IMG/VR virus record: IMGVR_UViG_3300037071_001119
Coordinates: 1 to 43,108 of that record
Strand: one strand, 5' to 3'
DNA length: 43,108 nucleotides
DNA from: a virus
In this document: piece by piece, positions 24,812 to 32,145 of the stretch
Position numbering within the stretch: position 1 is the stretch's first letter
Layout of the letters: the number at the start of each line of letters is the position of its first letter
Translations under genes and position numbers: made by a program
The notes under the pieces: generated by a model
The model's database searches: none
Told to the model about the DNA's origin: nothing
The model's input: only the letters and a program-made list of their open reading frames with translations

Positions 24812-24988
24812 ATGCCGATTATCTCGCTGCTCATCGTGCTCCTGATCTTCGGAGCCGTGCTGTACCTCGTCTCGCTCGCGCCGATCGACGGGACGGTAAA
24901 GCGCATCATCCAGGTCGTCGCGATCGTGTTCCTGATCATCTGGGTATTGACCAAGCTCGCACCGTCGCTGGGCGGGTTGAGCATCTGA
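24812..24988 (+). CDS. Small two-helix membrane protein (Thivi_2564-like), possible holin
   Basis: A 58-aa protein with two membrane helices (ISLLIVLLIFGAVLYLVSLA and IIQVVAIVFLIIWVLTKLA) separated by the turn PIDGTVKR. This hairpin form resembles the small Thivi_2564-type membrane family often found in phage lysis regions. Holin or antiholin function is inferred. It is absent from gene lists with a 60-aa cut-off. The stop overlaps the next ATG (TGATG). Confidence 0.65.
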   Translation: MPIISLLIVLLIFGAVLYLVSLAPIDGTVKRIIQVVAIVFLIIWVLTKLAPSLGGLSI

Positions 24989-25116
24989 TGATCCGCGACA
25001 TCATCAACCTGTTCCGCAGGCGCTACCTCTACAAATCCGCGATCACAGGCCGCTTTGTCACGCGCGCCTATGCCGAGGCCAACCCAGCGACAACCGTTCG
25101 GATACGGATCGGATGA
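24988..25116 (+). CDS. Small basic 42-aa protein in the lysis block
   Basis: MIRDIINLFRRRYLYKSAIT, then GRFVTRAYAEANPATTVRIR. Short proteins with the phrase KSAxTGRFVxxAYAxANPxTT recur in phage genomes, from memory, without known function. It sits in tight overlaps with the genes on both sides (TGATG, ATGA). Confidence 0.6.
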   Translation: MIRDIINLFRRRYLYKSAITGRFVTRAYAEANPATTVRIRIG

Positions 25117-25520
25117 ACCCCTTCGCCCTCATCCCCGCCCCGTATCGCCTGCTCGCAATGGCGGGGCTGCTCTTGCTTGCGATCGGGGGTAGCTACCTCA
25201 AGGGCCGCTCTGATGGTCGCGCCGTCGTCAATGCCCAAGCGGTCCGCGCGATGAAGAAGGCGACGGACGAACTCAACCGCCGCCGCGCCGTAATCGACAG
25301 CCTCAACACGCGGATCGCCGCCGCCCAGACCGCGCAATCCACCGAAACCAGAGAGATATTTCATGAATCGGTCAAGATCATCGATCGGCCTGTGTTTCGG
25401 GCTGTGTGCGGCGATGCTGATGCTGCCCGCCTGTTCGACCGGGCGCGGGCAAACGCCAACACTGGCATTGCCGGCCAACCTGCTTTCACCCCCGCCGGAG
25501 CTTCCAGCGATGCCCCGTAA
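25113..25520 (+). CDS. Inner-membrane spanin (Rz-like)
   Basis: A 135-aa protein with one N-terminal membrane anchor (LLAMAGLLLLAIGGSYL) and a periplasmic helical region (RAMKKATDELNRRRAVIDSL), the layout of an i-spanin. The C-terminal 45 codons also encode the start of the Rz1-like lipoprotein in another frame. It would join the outer-membrane partner to fuse the membranes in the last step of lysis. Confidence 0.75.
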   Translation: MNPFALIPAPYRLLAMAGLLLLAIGGSYLKGRSDGRAVVNAQAVRAMKKATDELNRRRAVIDSLNTRIAAAQTAQSTETREIFHESVKIIDRPVFRAVCGDADAARLFDRARANANTGIAGQPAFTPAGASSDAP

Positions 25521-25650
25521 CCCGGACGGCTCCTTTACCGGGGCGCAATGCCTGACCGGCGCGCTCGATCTTTACGCCACCGCTGGGCAAATCCGGCTCC
25601 AGTTGCTCGGCCTCATCGCAGCAGAAAAGGCCCGCCAGGATGCGAAATAG
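25363..25650 (+). CDS. Outer-membrane spanin lipoprotein (Rz1-like), nested in Rz
   Basis: A 95-aa protein with a signal peptide and lipobox (LCFGLCAAMLMLPACSTG, lipidated Cys 24), followed by a proline-rich stretch (LLSPPPELPAMPRNPDGS) as in Rz1. The first 158 bp overlap the Rz-like gene in the +1 frame, the classical embedded spanin arrangement. The C-terminus is helical. Confidence 0.8.
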   Translation: MNRSRSSIGLCFGLCAAMLMLPACSTGRGQTPTLALPANLLSPPPELPAMPRNPDGSFTGAQCLTGALDLYATAGQIRLQLLGLIAAEKARQDAK

Positions 25651-25810
25651 GCTCCTCAACACCGTCTCCCACCGCTGCCTTGAGCCTGTGAGCATAGGTC
25701 TCGGCTTTGGCTTTGGGCTTGGCCTCGGGGCCAGTGGCGGGGGTGGCGCCGCACCATCGACAGCGGGGCAACCGATTGGGCTTCTACTCACTCTAACGAA
25801 GGCGAGCTAA
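25640..25810 (+). CDS. Small glycine-rich protein, function unknown
   Basis: A 56-aa frame from ATG 25640 inside the end of Rz1, ending one base before the next ATG. It contains SIGLGFGFGLGLGASGGGG, which could sit in a membrane or be low complexity. It bridges the spanin and virion-protein genes with no gap, which argues for a real gene, but composition alone does not prove it. Confidence 0.45.
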   Translation: MRNRLLNTVSHRCLEPVSIGLGFGFGLGLGASGGGGAAPSTAGQPIGLLLTLTKAS

Positions 25811-25811
25811 C

Positions 25812-26552
25812 ATGACCGACAACGTGGCAATTTCCGCCGGAACCGGCACTTCCGTTGCAACCGATGACATCGGCGGCGTTCATTATCAGCGTGTGAAACT
25901 GGCGCTTGGCGCAGACGGCACGGCCAACGACGCCTCGGCGGGCGCGGGCGCAGTCGGCACCGGCACCCAGCGCACCACGTTGGCGAGCGATGATCCGGCG
26001 GTGGTTTCCCTGGCCGTGATTGACGATTGGGACGAATCCGACCGGGCCAAGGTCAATCCTATTGTTGGACAAGCCGGGATTGCCGCCGGAGCTGGGGCAG
26101 TCGGTGCCACTGTTCCCCGCGTGACCTTGGCGAGCGACGACCCAGCAGTGGCCTCGCTGGCCCTTGCGGCCACGGCAGCCAAGCAGGACACGGCGGCGGG
26201 CTATCTCAGCACAATCGCAACGGCGGCTTCAAGCTCAGACCCCACGCTGGTTGCGCTGGGCCAGTCCGAATATGAAACGGTGGCGGCGTCGCAGACGGCG
26301 CAAGCTCTCGGGGCTACTGGCGCGACGGCGGATTATATCGCCGGTATCCTGGTCATCCCGGCAACGACATCCCCCGGCAACGTCCTCCTGCTCGACAACG
26401 CTACGTCGATTACAGTGTTTGTCGGCGGGGCGTCGAGTGTTTCCAATCTCGTGCCGTTCTTCATTCCGCTGGGGATTAAGAGCGTATCCGGCGCCTGGAA
26501 AATCACAACCGGCGCGAATGTGTCGTGCATCGGCATCGGTGATTTCACCTGA
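25812..26552 (+). CDS. Probable virion surface protein with internal repeats
   Basis: A 246-aa protein rich in Ala, Gly, Thr and Ser. Near the start is DDIGGVHYQRVKLALGADG, a phrase I associate with spike-related proteins of phages and gene transfer agents. Two copies of a 26-residue unit (GAGAVG..., TLASDDPAV..SLA) lie at about 43-68 and 92-117. The C-terminal 100 residues look like a compact beta domain (AGILVIPATTSPGNVLLLDN). It could be a connector or spike component. The call is by context. Confidence 0.6.
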   Translation: MTDNVAISAGTGTSVATDDIGGVHYQRVKLALGADGTANDASAGAGAVGTGTQRTTLASDDPAVVSLAVIDDWDESDRAKVNPIVGQAGIAAGAGAVGATVPRVTLASDDPAVASLALAATAAKQDTAAGYLSTIATAASSSDPTLVALGQSEYETVAASQTAQALGATGATADYIAGILVIPATTSPGNVLLLDNATSITVFVGGASSVSNLVPFFIPLGIKSVSGAWKITTGANVSCIGIGDFT

Positions 26553-27115
26553 TGAGACTGCATCGGGGGGGCTTTAGCAATCAGGCGTTGGACCCTCCCG
26601 CGCATGTTGCAGTGTGGAACTCGCTTACGCTTGGTGCCTTGAACGCCAATAGCACCGGATGGGCTGGGTACAATCTCCGCGAGCCTATATTTCTCAACGC
26701 CGGGGTTATTGCCGGAGAGAAGATCCGGTTCAGATTGAGAAGCTCTACCGCAGCCGGGATGGATATTGTCCGGGCTTATGTCGGGCAATCGGCTTCCACG
26801 ACTGGTGACGGGCGCTATCAGTTCGCCACAACCCCAACTCAGCTATTATTCGGGGGAGTTTCGGGAGCTACAGTCGCAACGAATAGCACAGTCACAACGG
26901 ATGACACGGTCTTTGTCCAAGACGGGACCAAGTATATCCTCCTGTCGGTGGATTACAACTCCGTAGGGACCAGTGCTATTCGCTCGCTTAACGATACTAC
27001 CAAGTCCACGACTTTCTTTAAGCTCGCAGGCAATGCCTCAGACGTAGCTCCGACAGGATACAGTGGTGGCGGACTGGCGACTCAGGTCATTGATCTGGGG
27101 GAAATCTTCGCATGA
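26552..27115 (+). CDS. Probable virion-associated beta-rich protein, function unknown
   Basis: A 187-aa protein with a beta-sandwich-like pattern (LREPIFLNAGVIAGEKIRFR, GTKYILLSVDYNSVG), as in carbohydrate-binding or fibre-tip domains. The start shares one base with the previous stop (TGATG). It opens MRLHRGG, like the next gene (MRLRPGI), hinting that both share an N-terminal docking motif. No family is recognised. Confidence 0.6.
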   Translation: MRLHRGGFSNQALDPPAHVAVWNSLTLGALNANSTGWAGYNLREPIFLNAGVIAGEKIRFRLRSSTAAGMDIVRAYVGQSASTTGDGRYQFATTPTQLLFGGVSGATVATNSTVTTDDTVFVQDGTKYILLSVDYNSVGTSAIRSLNDTTKSTTFFKLAGNASDVAPTGYSGGGLATQVIDLGEIFA

Positions 27116-27131
27116 AAACAGGCTATAACCG

Positions 27132-28073
27132 ATGAGACTTAGACCCGGAATTTATCGAAACAATGCGGCCCTTAGTCCAGCCTCTCTAACGTCTGTTACT
27201 GTCTTCTTGGCAGCAGGGACGACAAGCTGGAATGTTCCGGCCAACTTTGTCAGCTTCGTTTCCGCTGAAGCGGTAGGCCCCGGCGGCAGCGGCGCGAGCG
27301 GCACGATCAACACCAACTCGGGTGCAGGGGGTGGCGGCGGTGAATACCGCAAGATCACGTCGATGACCAACATCGCGGCGAGCGATACGCTTACCGTGCA
27401 GATCGGCGCGGGGGGATCGGCTGCTGCGACCTTCCTCAAGGACAATACGGCTACAACGGTTCTGTCAGCAACGGCAGGAGGCAATGCCTCAGGCGCGACA
27501 GCGGGCGCAGCGGGAACCGGCGGGACGGGGGCCGCTGCCAACTTCGACGGCGGCATCGGTGGTATTGGGCGCGCAGGCACGGGCAACCGTGGTGGCGGCG
27601 GTGGCGGCGGCTCGGCTGGTAAGATTGGTGCGGGCAAGGCGGGTGGCGCAGGTGCGAACTCGAATATCGGCGGCGCAGGCGGCGGCGGCTCGAACGGCGG
27701 CTCCTCGACGGCAGGTGCGGTCATCGCGACCAACAATGACGGCGCGGCAGGCGGCCAAGGTACGGCGGGAACCGGCTCGGGCGCGGGCGCGATCAGTGCA
27801 ACCCCGGCGGTCAACGCCACGCTGGGCGGCGGCGGGGGTGGCGGCGGCAATATCGCGGGCGGGCGCAACGGCTCCAACGGCGGCAACGATGCTTCGTTCG
27901 ATGTCACCCACGGCGTTGGCGGTGGTGGCGGTGCCTCTGGCGCAACTGACAGCGTAGGCGGCATCGGCGGCATCGGTGGCGGCGGCGGCGGCTGCGCCAG
28001 TGCGACCACGACCGCAGGCGTCGGCGGCGCAGGCGGCGCGGGAATACTCGTCATCACATACATGGCAAGCTGA
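27132..28073 (+). CDS. Glycine-rich fibre-tip / receptor-binding candidate
   Basis: A 313-aa protein. Residues 15-85 are a beta domain (VTVFLAAGTTSWNVPANFVS). Residues 85-300 are dominated by glycine runs (GGGGGGGSAGKIGAGKAGG and similar) alternating with short variable stretches, as in phage fibre tips whose polyglycine-II helices display receptor-binding loops. It ends in a hydrophobic strand (GILVITYMAS), as many members do. The repeats make its DNA prone to recombination. Function is inferred from composition and position. Confidence 0.65.
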   Translation: MRLRPGIYRNNAALSPASLTSVTVFLAAGTTSWNVPANFVSFVSAEAVGPGGSGASGTINTNSGAGGGGGEYRKITSMTNIAASDTLTVQIGAGGSAAATFLKDNTATTVLSATAGGNASGATAGAAGTGGTGAAANFDGGIGGIGRAGTGNRGGGGGGGSAGKIGAGKAGGAGANSNIGGAGGGGSNGGSSTAGAVIATNNDGAAGGQGTAGTGSGAGAISATPAVNATLGGGGGGGGNIAGGRNGSNGGNDASFDVTHGVGGGGGASGATDSVGGIGGIGGGGGGCASATTTAGVGGAGGAGILVITYMAS

Positions 28074-28085
28074 TCGGATTATTTG

Positions 28086-29570
28086 ATGTCAAAGCTGAGA
28101 CTCTTCGGCCATCGCGTTTTTGTCCCGACGCCGGGGCCAGCCCCGATCCTTCCGGGCGCGGGTTGGTCCGGGGCCACCGTCACGCCCGCCCAAGAGGGAA
28201 CGGCGATCGAACGTGGCTATGACCAGACGGCTATCGGGAACTGGACCGTTCCAAGCTGGATCGACATTGCCACCTCGTTCAAGGTCGGCGTGCTTGGCTA
28301 TCATATCATTACTGACGCGGACCATGCGACCGGAACCCGCCGCGATGGTATTCGGAAGGTCAGCTTCTCGGTCGATAATGGCGCTTGGGTTGATGTAACC
28401 AGTAAAACGTCGAACGCAGACAGCGGGTTGACCGACTGGAATATCGAGATTGTCGCATCGAACTTCACCGATGCGGCGCATGAAATCCGGGCGATCATTT
28501 ATCCCTATGTCGGTCGGCCCAGAGTGTTGCAGGGGACGCTTTCCGCGAGCAACAACACCCAGCATTCTTTGGTCGTCAACACCAACAACGGCGGAACGTT
28601 GCCGACAACGATCGTCTATGTCGATAGTGTGAGCGGGAACGACACAACTGGCGACGGCAGCGACGGAACGCCCTACGCCACAGCGGCCAAGGCGAAGACG
28701 GCCCTTCGTACCTTACGGAGCAACGGCGATTGCGGCGGGTGCTTCATCTACGCCAAGGCCGGGTCTTACAATCTCAGCGAAACCACGGTGCAAGCTACGG
28801 TCGCGACGAGGTGGTTTACCTTCATGCCCAAGCCCGGCGTGTCGAAAGCCTCGGTGATCGTCTCGGGCTCCAGTTCCAACCAGGGCTTCCGGGTCCAGCG
28901 GCTGCGCGTCAAGGGCTGCACCGTCACGACCATGCTGGACAGCAGGGGAACTTACGCCTGCCATCTGTTTGCGGAAGATTGCACCTTCGCAGGGTTGACG
29001 CAGACCACGGCGAACACTTGGCCTGCTTACGGCAGCTCGCGTTGGGTTACGCAGCATTTCGTGGATTGCACGATCGGCGGCTATTTCAATGGCCCGGCGA
29101 ACGCGACCCTCGTTCGCAATACGACGATCAACGGCATTACTTCGGATGCGCTGACCAACTGCCGGACTAATCTCAAGGTCACGATTATCGACATCACCGC
29201 TGGCTTTTCGTCGCATCCTGATACTGCGCAGGCGTTCGCCATTGGCGGCACGGCGGAGAACTTCATCTTCTACGACATCACGGCAGAGGTTAACGTCGAT
29301 TCGCAGGGGCCGTTCATCAAGGACAGCCTGATCACCAAGGATATCGCGATCGTCGATTTCCAGTTCATTGGGGAAAATTCAGGCCGCTATGCGTTCTTCA
29401 TCTGGGGCGATGCCGCCACCACGAACAAGCATATCTATGTCGCGGATTCGAGCTTCACGAGCGGGATTGTGAGCTTCGGGACGACCTCGATTATCAGCGA
29501 TTGCCAGATGCTCGGGGTTACGTTTGACTCATCCCCAGGCGCGCTGACGGGCTGGACGCAACTGGCCTAG
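28086..29570 (+). CDS. Second beta-helix spike protein
   Basis: A 494-aa protein. Residues 1-180 include a beta-sandwich region (FKVGVLGYHIITDADHATG). Residues about 182-480 begin with IVYVDSVSGNDTTGDGSDG, the usual opening of a pectin-lyase-like parallel beta-helix, and continue with repeated short strands (FRVQRLRVKGCTVTTM, HLFAEDCTFAGLTQ, NFIFYDITAEVNVDS). No catalytic residues can be named. A longer TTG start at 28083 is possible. It ends the late genes, and its last 53 bp overlap the oppositely directed PEP-CTERM gene. Confidence 0.75.
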   Translation: MSKLRLFGHRVFVPTPGPAPILPGAGWSGATVTPAQEGTAIERGYDQTAIGNWTVPSWIDIATSFKVGVLGYHIITDADHATGTRRDGIRKVSFSVDNGAWVDVTSKTSNADSGLTDWNIEIVASNFTDAAHEIRAIIYPYVGRPRVLQGTLSASNNTQHSLVVNTNNGGTLPTTIVYVDSVSGNDTTGDGSDGTPYATAAKAKTALRTLRSNGDCGGCFIYAKAGSYNLSETTVQATVATRWFTFMPKPGVSKASVIVSGSSSNQGFRVQRLRVKGCTVTTMLDSRGTYACHLFAEDCTFAGLTQTTANTWPAYGSSRWVTQHFVDCTIGGYFNGPANATLVRNTTINGITSDALTNCRTNLKVTIIDITAGFSSHPDTAQAFAIGGTAENFIFYDITAEVNVDSQGPFIKDSLITKDIAIVDFQFIGENSGRYAFFIWGDAATTNKHIYVADSSFTSGIVSFGTTSIISDCQMLGVTFDSSPGALTGWTQLA

Positions 29571-30117
29571 CACGCCTCAACGCTCCACCAACCGCGCCGA
29601 ACCCGATAATGAAAAACGCCCACGTCGCCGGTTCGGGAGCGGGCGATTGGAGCGTGACGGTATAGCGGTTATCCTCACCTGCGAACGCCAGCAGGGGCCG
29701 GATCGGGCTTAGCAGGCCGACAGTCACCCAAGCGCAGCCTGGGCAGGTGGTCGTTCTTTCCAAGATGGGCTCCAGCACGTCAAAGGCGAACGTCACGGAT
29801 TGCGCGCCTTCGGTAAGGATGTAGGTGGCGACCTGAAAATTCGTGTTGCCGAACAGCGTCGGACTGAAATCCTCGGTATAATATTCGTAATTATAATCGT
29901 ATGATATTTCGACCGCGTTGAAATCCCCGATCGGCTTCTCGAAATCGATGGTGTAGGTGTAAAGCCCGCCCTTGGTGTAACGCGCCAGCAATCCGGTCTG
30001 ATCGGTCGATGGCAGGGCGTCGAGATACACGTCGCCGTCTGCCATGTTGCCGGTGTAAATCACACCCGCACTCGCTGGCGCAGCACACAAAGCCAAAGCA
30101 ACACATACCCAACGCAT
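29518..30117 (-). CDS. PEP-CTERM sorted secreted protein, candidate lysogenic-conversion gene
   Basis: A 199-aa protein. Residues 1-18 are a signal peptide (MRWVCVALALCAAPASAG). The mature part is beta-rich with tyrosine-rich strands (VEISYDYNYEYY) and a CPGC pair. Residues 161-184 are a PEP-CTERM sorting signal: PEPATW, a hydrophobic helix FFIIGFGAVGGAL and RRAR. Host exosortase/EpsH systems process such proteins for the cell surface, often together with exopolysaccharide. It is transcribed against the late genes with its own ribosome site (GGGAGAACGGTC-ATG). A weak promoter (TTGACC, 16 bp, TGATTC at 30183-30210) may drive it in the lysogen. A 15-residue tail after RRAR is unusual. The sorting signal reads clearly; the biological role is unknown. 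Confidence 0.85.
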   Translation of the reverse strand: MRWVCVALALCAAPASAGVIYTGNMADGDVYLDALPSTDQTGLLARYTKGGLYTYTIDFEKPIGDFNAVEISYDYNYEYYTEDFSPTLFGNTNFQVATYILTEGAQSVTFAFDVLEPILERTTTCPGCAWVTVGLLSPIRPLLAFAGEDNRYTVTLQSPAPEPATWAFFIIGFGAVGGALRRARPVASSPSARLGMSQT

Positions 30118-30332
30118 GACCGTTCTCCCGAGTCGTCCCCCCGGTGAGATTGATTCCCGTTACGGTTGCGGCACAAGTGACCGAATCATGAACGTCCCGT
30201 TATGGGTCAATCGGTGCCAACCCCGCCGCTTCGGGTGTTACCTATCGCGGGTGAGTTTATCCTAGACTGAATCGCGGTTTTCTGCCATATTATTCACATC
30301 CACCCGCTGGATTTATCCGGTGGAAAGGCGGG
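30118..30332. other. Intergenic spacer with weak leftward promoter and inverted repeats
   Basis: No gene is seen here. A possible leftward promoter for the PEP-CTERM gene lies at 30183-30210. CCACC...GGTGG with an inner GGAT-TT-ATCC (30300-30322) forms an imperfect inverted repeat just beyond the end of the leftward early operon; it has no T-run. The spacer is more AT-rich around 30255-30300 than its surroundings. It separates the independently expressed PEP-CTERM gene from the leftward operon. Confidence 0.4.
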
Positions 30333-30563
30333 CTAACCTCCGGGTTGGCTCGCCTCATTCAACGAGCGGCGGGCGCGGAACAAGATCACAGCGTTCTCAC
30401 CCTCGCCTTCGTTCAACGGGCCGTCACCGACACGGCCACCGATCGCGAACTCCATTTCATGGATAAGCCCGCAATCGCAGCATTGCATGAGATAGCCGGG
30501 GAGCGGGTGAATCCATTCCGACCAGCCATCTTCGTCGGGGTGCATGGGCTCGCACTTCATCAC
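30333..30563 (-). CDS. Small Cys-containing phage protein
   Basis: A 76-aa protein: MMKCEPMHPDEDGWSEWIHP, then GYLMQCCDCGLIHEMEFAIG and ILFRARRS. The C-C-x-C-G-L-x-H cluster may bind zinc. Similar small proteins occur in many phage early regions; function is unknown. It is the last gene of the leftward operon and is coupled by ATGA to the gene before it. Confidence 0.65.
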   Translation of the reverse strand: MMKCEPMHPDEDGWSEWIHPLPGYLMQCCDCGLIHEMEFAIGGRVGDGPLNEGEGENAVILFRARRSLNEASQPGG

Positions 30564-31195
30564 GCCACCTCGCTACGTGCGTCGGGGCGGAGGGCGGTTA
30601 TCAACCTCTCAGCGGTATCGGTTGCTCTGTCGGTCCATGCGTCCTCTACCGCGCGGCGGAAGTCCTCTCGGTCCATCCTTACGGCAATCGCAGTGTCCGG
30701 TTCGGGCTTGGGGGTTGGTGTGAACGTACCAAGCGCATGCGCCGCTCTAGCGATGCCTGCTGTATCAATGCCGACGTTTGCGAACGTATGGCGGACAATA
30801 ATGTCACGCAGCCTGTCCGCTACGTCATGCCCCATGTCCTTCTCCCCGCTCGGTGGGGATGCGCGGAGGGCGGGTTGCACTAGCACTGCGAGTTCGGCCA
30901 GCGCAGGGTTCAGCGCCGCCAGCGCCATGTCGTAAGGATTGCCGGGAATGTGTGTGTTTTCGGCCTTGGCTTGCTCGATGTACTTGTAAGCCTGTTGCAT
31001 AACGCGACGGGCTTCGATCAGTCCGCCAAGAGGGGAATGCCATGGCTCCTCCCCCGCCTTCGCGATCTGCTCTGCTTCGAAGCGGGCGAGAAAGTCGGCA
31101 ACGTACTCGTATGCGCCCGTGTCTGGCATACGATTGAGAAGTTCGATCGCATAATCCCGGTGACGCTGCTCAACCTTCGCTTCGGTGTTGGTCAT
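30560..31195 (-). CDS. Helical protein of the leftward operon, function unknown
   Basis: A 211-aa soluble protein starting at the ATG with GAGGAG eight bases upstream (longer in-frame starts lack a site). It has several predicted helices (RHRDYAIELLNRM, EARRVMQQAYKYIEQAK, DREDFRRAVEDAWTDRA). No domain is recognised. The start overlaps the upstream gene's stop (ATGA). Confidence 0.6.
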   Translation of the reverse strand: MTNTEAKVEQRHRDYAIELLNRMPDTGAYEYVADFLARFEAEQIAKAGEEPWHSPLGGLIEARRVMQQAYKYIEQAKAENTHIPGNPYDMALAALNPALAELAVLVQPALRASPPSGEKDMGHDVADRLRDIIVRHTFANVGIDTAGIARAAHALGTFTPTPKPEPDTAIAVRMDREDFRRAVEDAWTDRATDTAERLITALRPDARSEVA

Positions 31196-31587
31196 GGCTT
31201 GGGCTCCTCGGGTTGGGGGGTGCTGCGAGGCTTTGCAAAGGCCAGTCGGCAAGCCTCGTGTTCGTCGCGGACCTCGTTAAAGCGCTCGGCGGTGATCTTC
31301 ATGCGCTCGGCGACAGCGGGGTATTCCTCGATCAGCCAAGGCCAATCCTCCCACTCCATGTCATTGCAAAGGTTCATCCATTCATCGCCGAAGCGCACGT
31401 CATGGAGCACATTGAGGGCGGTCTCTGCGGTACGGCAGTCGTGATGGTAGGCCCCTGCCCAGAATTGGCCGTCATAATGCCCAGAGCATCCAAGCGCGGT
31501 CTCTCCAGCCTCGATCCTGACGCCGCACCCTTGGCACGCGCGAGCTTTGCGCACGGACTTGATCGTCCTTTCGCTGTAGAAGCTCAT
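31192..31587 (-). CDS. Putative zinc-binding phage protein
   Basis: A 131-aa protein starting MSFYSERTIKSVRKARACQG. Two CxxC/CxxH-like elements (CQGCGVRIEAGETALGCSG and AYHHDCRTAE) suggest a zinc ribbon. The middle is rich in Trp and acidic residues (DEWMNLCNDMEWEDWPWL). No family can be named. ATGA overlaps lie on both sides. Confidence 0.6.
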   Translation of the reverse strand: MSFYSERTIKSVRKARACQGCGVRIEAGETALGCSGHYDGQFWAGAYHHDCRTAETALNVLHDVRFGDEWMNLCNDMEWEDWPWLIEEYPAVAERMKITAERFNEVRDEHEACRLAFAKPRSTPQPEEPKP

Positions 31588-31826
31588 GGCTTGGCTTTTA
31601 GCTGGCGGATGACGGTGGCGATGTCGCACCCAGCGTTGTTGACGGCTCGATCTTCTGGATCGGCATCGGCGAACTGCTCATCGGTCAGCAGGAATTTCGA
31701 CTCCGCAATCTCAGCGCACGCCTCGGCAACGATGGGAATGATGGCGCGGGCGATATCGTCCGGCAGACGGCTATGTCTTTGGGTGCGAATAATTTCTGCT
31801 ATTTGGATGACAAGCTCATCGCTCAT
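31584..31826 (-). CDS. Small helical phage protein, function unknown
   Basis: An 80-aa protein (MSDELVIQIAEIIRTQRHS, then DIARAIIPIVAEACAEIAES), amphipathic and acidic. It is coupled to the gene after it by ATGA and overlaps the gene before it by 11 bp. The arrangement is typical of accessory genes in lambdoid left operons. Confidence 0.55.
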   Translation of the reverse strand: MSDELVIQIAEIIRTQRHSRLPDDIARAIIPIVAEACAEIAESKFLLTDEQFADADPEDRAVNNAGCDIATVIRQLKAKP

Positions 31827-32145
31827 TGTCAGACTCCTTGGTGCGGAGGATGTCGGGAAACATATCAGCGACGGCCGCGCTTGGATCGATGGGCTGGTCA
31901 GCGGGGTCTATCGCTTTGAACGCGGTGCATCGCGGGCCTTCCGGTCCATCCTGTCTCCACTCTCGCGGATATTCAGGATCATGCTTGTTATAGACCATCG
32001 TGTCGGCTGCGATCGTGCAGCTATCGCCGCTTTCCTCTCGGAAAGACCTGTCGTGCTCGCACCTGCCGCACCAGCGATCCATGAAATCAGCGCCTTCGCT
32101 TCCACATGCCGGGCGATATGCAGCCACACGTTCAGCTTCGGTCAT
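31816..32145 (-). CDS. Small Cys-rich protein, putative zinc binding
   Basis: A 109-aa protein starting MTEAERVAAYRPACGSEGAD, with a purine-rich ribosome site (GGAAAGGACC) before the ATG. Cysteines in ACGSEG, WCGRCEHD and SCTIAAD could hold one zinc. The rest is acidic and Pro-rich. I do not recognise the family. Longer in-frame starts run into the preceding small gene. Confidence 0.55.
   Translation of the reverse strand: MTEAERVAAYRPACGSEGADFMDRWCGRCEHDRSFREESGDSCTIAADTMVYNKHDPEYPREWRQDGPEGPRCTAFKAIDPADQPIDPSAAVADMFPDILRTKESDNER

Noticed and set aside
27570-27990. GGC/GGT-rich repeats considered as a CRISPR array or minisatellite
   Set aside because: No regular repeat-spacer period; the pattern is explained by coding for glycine runs. 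No CRISPR array is seen anywhere in the window.
27152-28063. Proline-rich 303-codon frame opposite the glycine-rich gene
   Set aside because: Glycine codons (GGN) read in reverse give proline (NCC); the poly-proline look is the expected mirror of the glycine runs.
30300-30322. Inverted repeat considered as a terminator of the leftward operon
   Set aside because: The inner loop would be only two bases and there is no T-run on the leftward strand; kept only as a note in the spacer.
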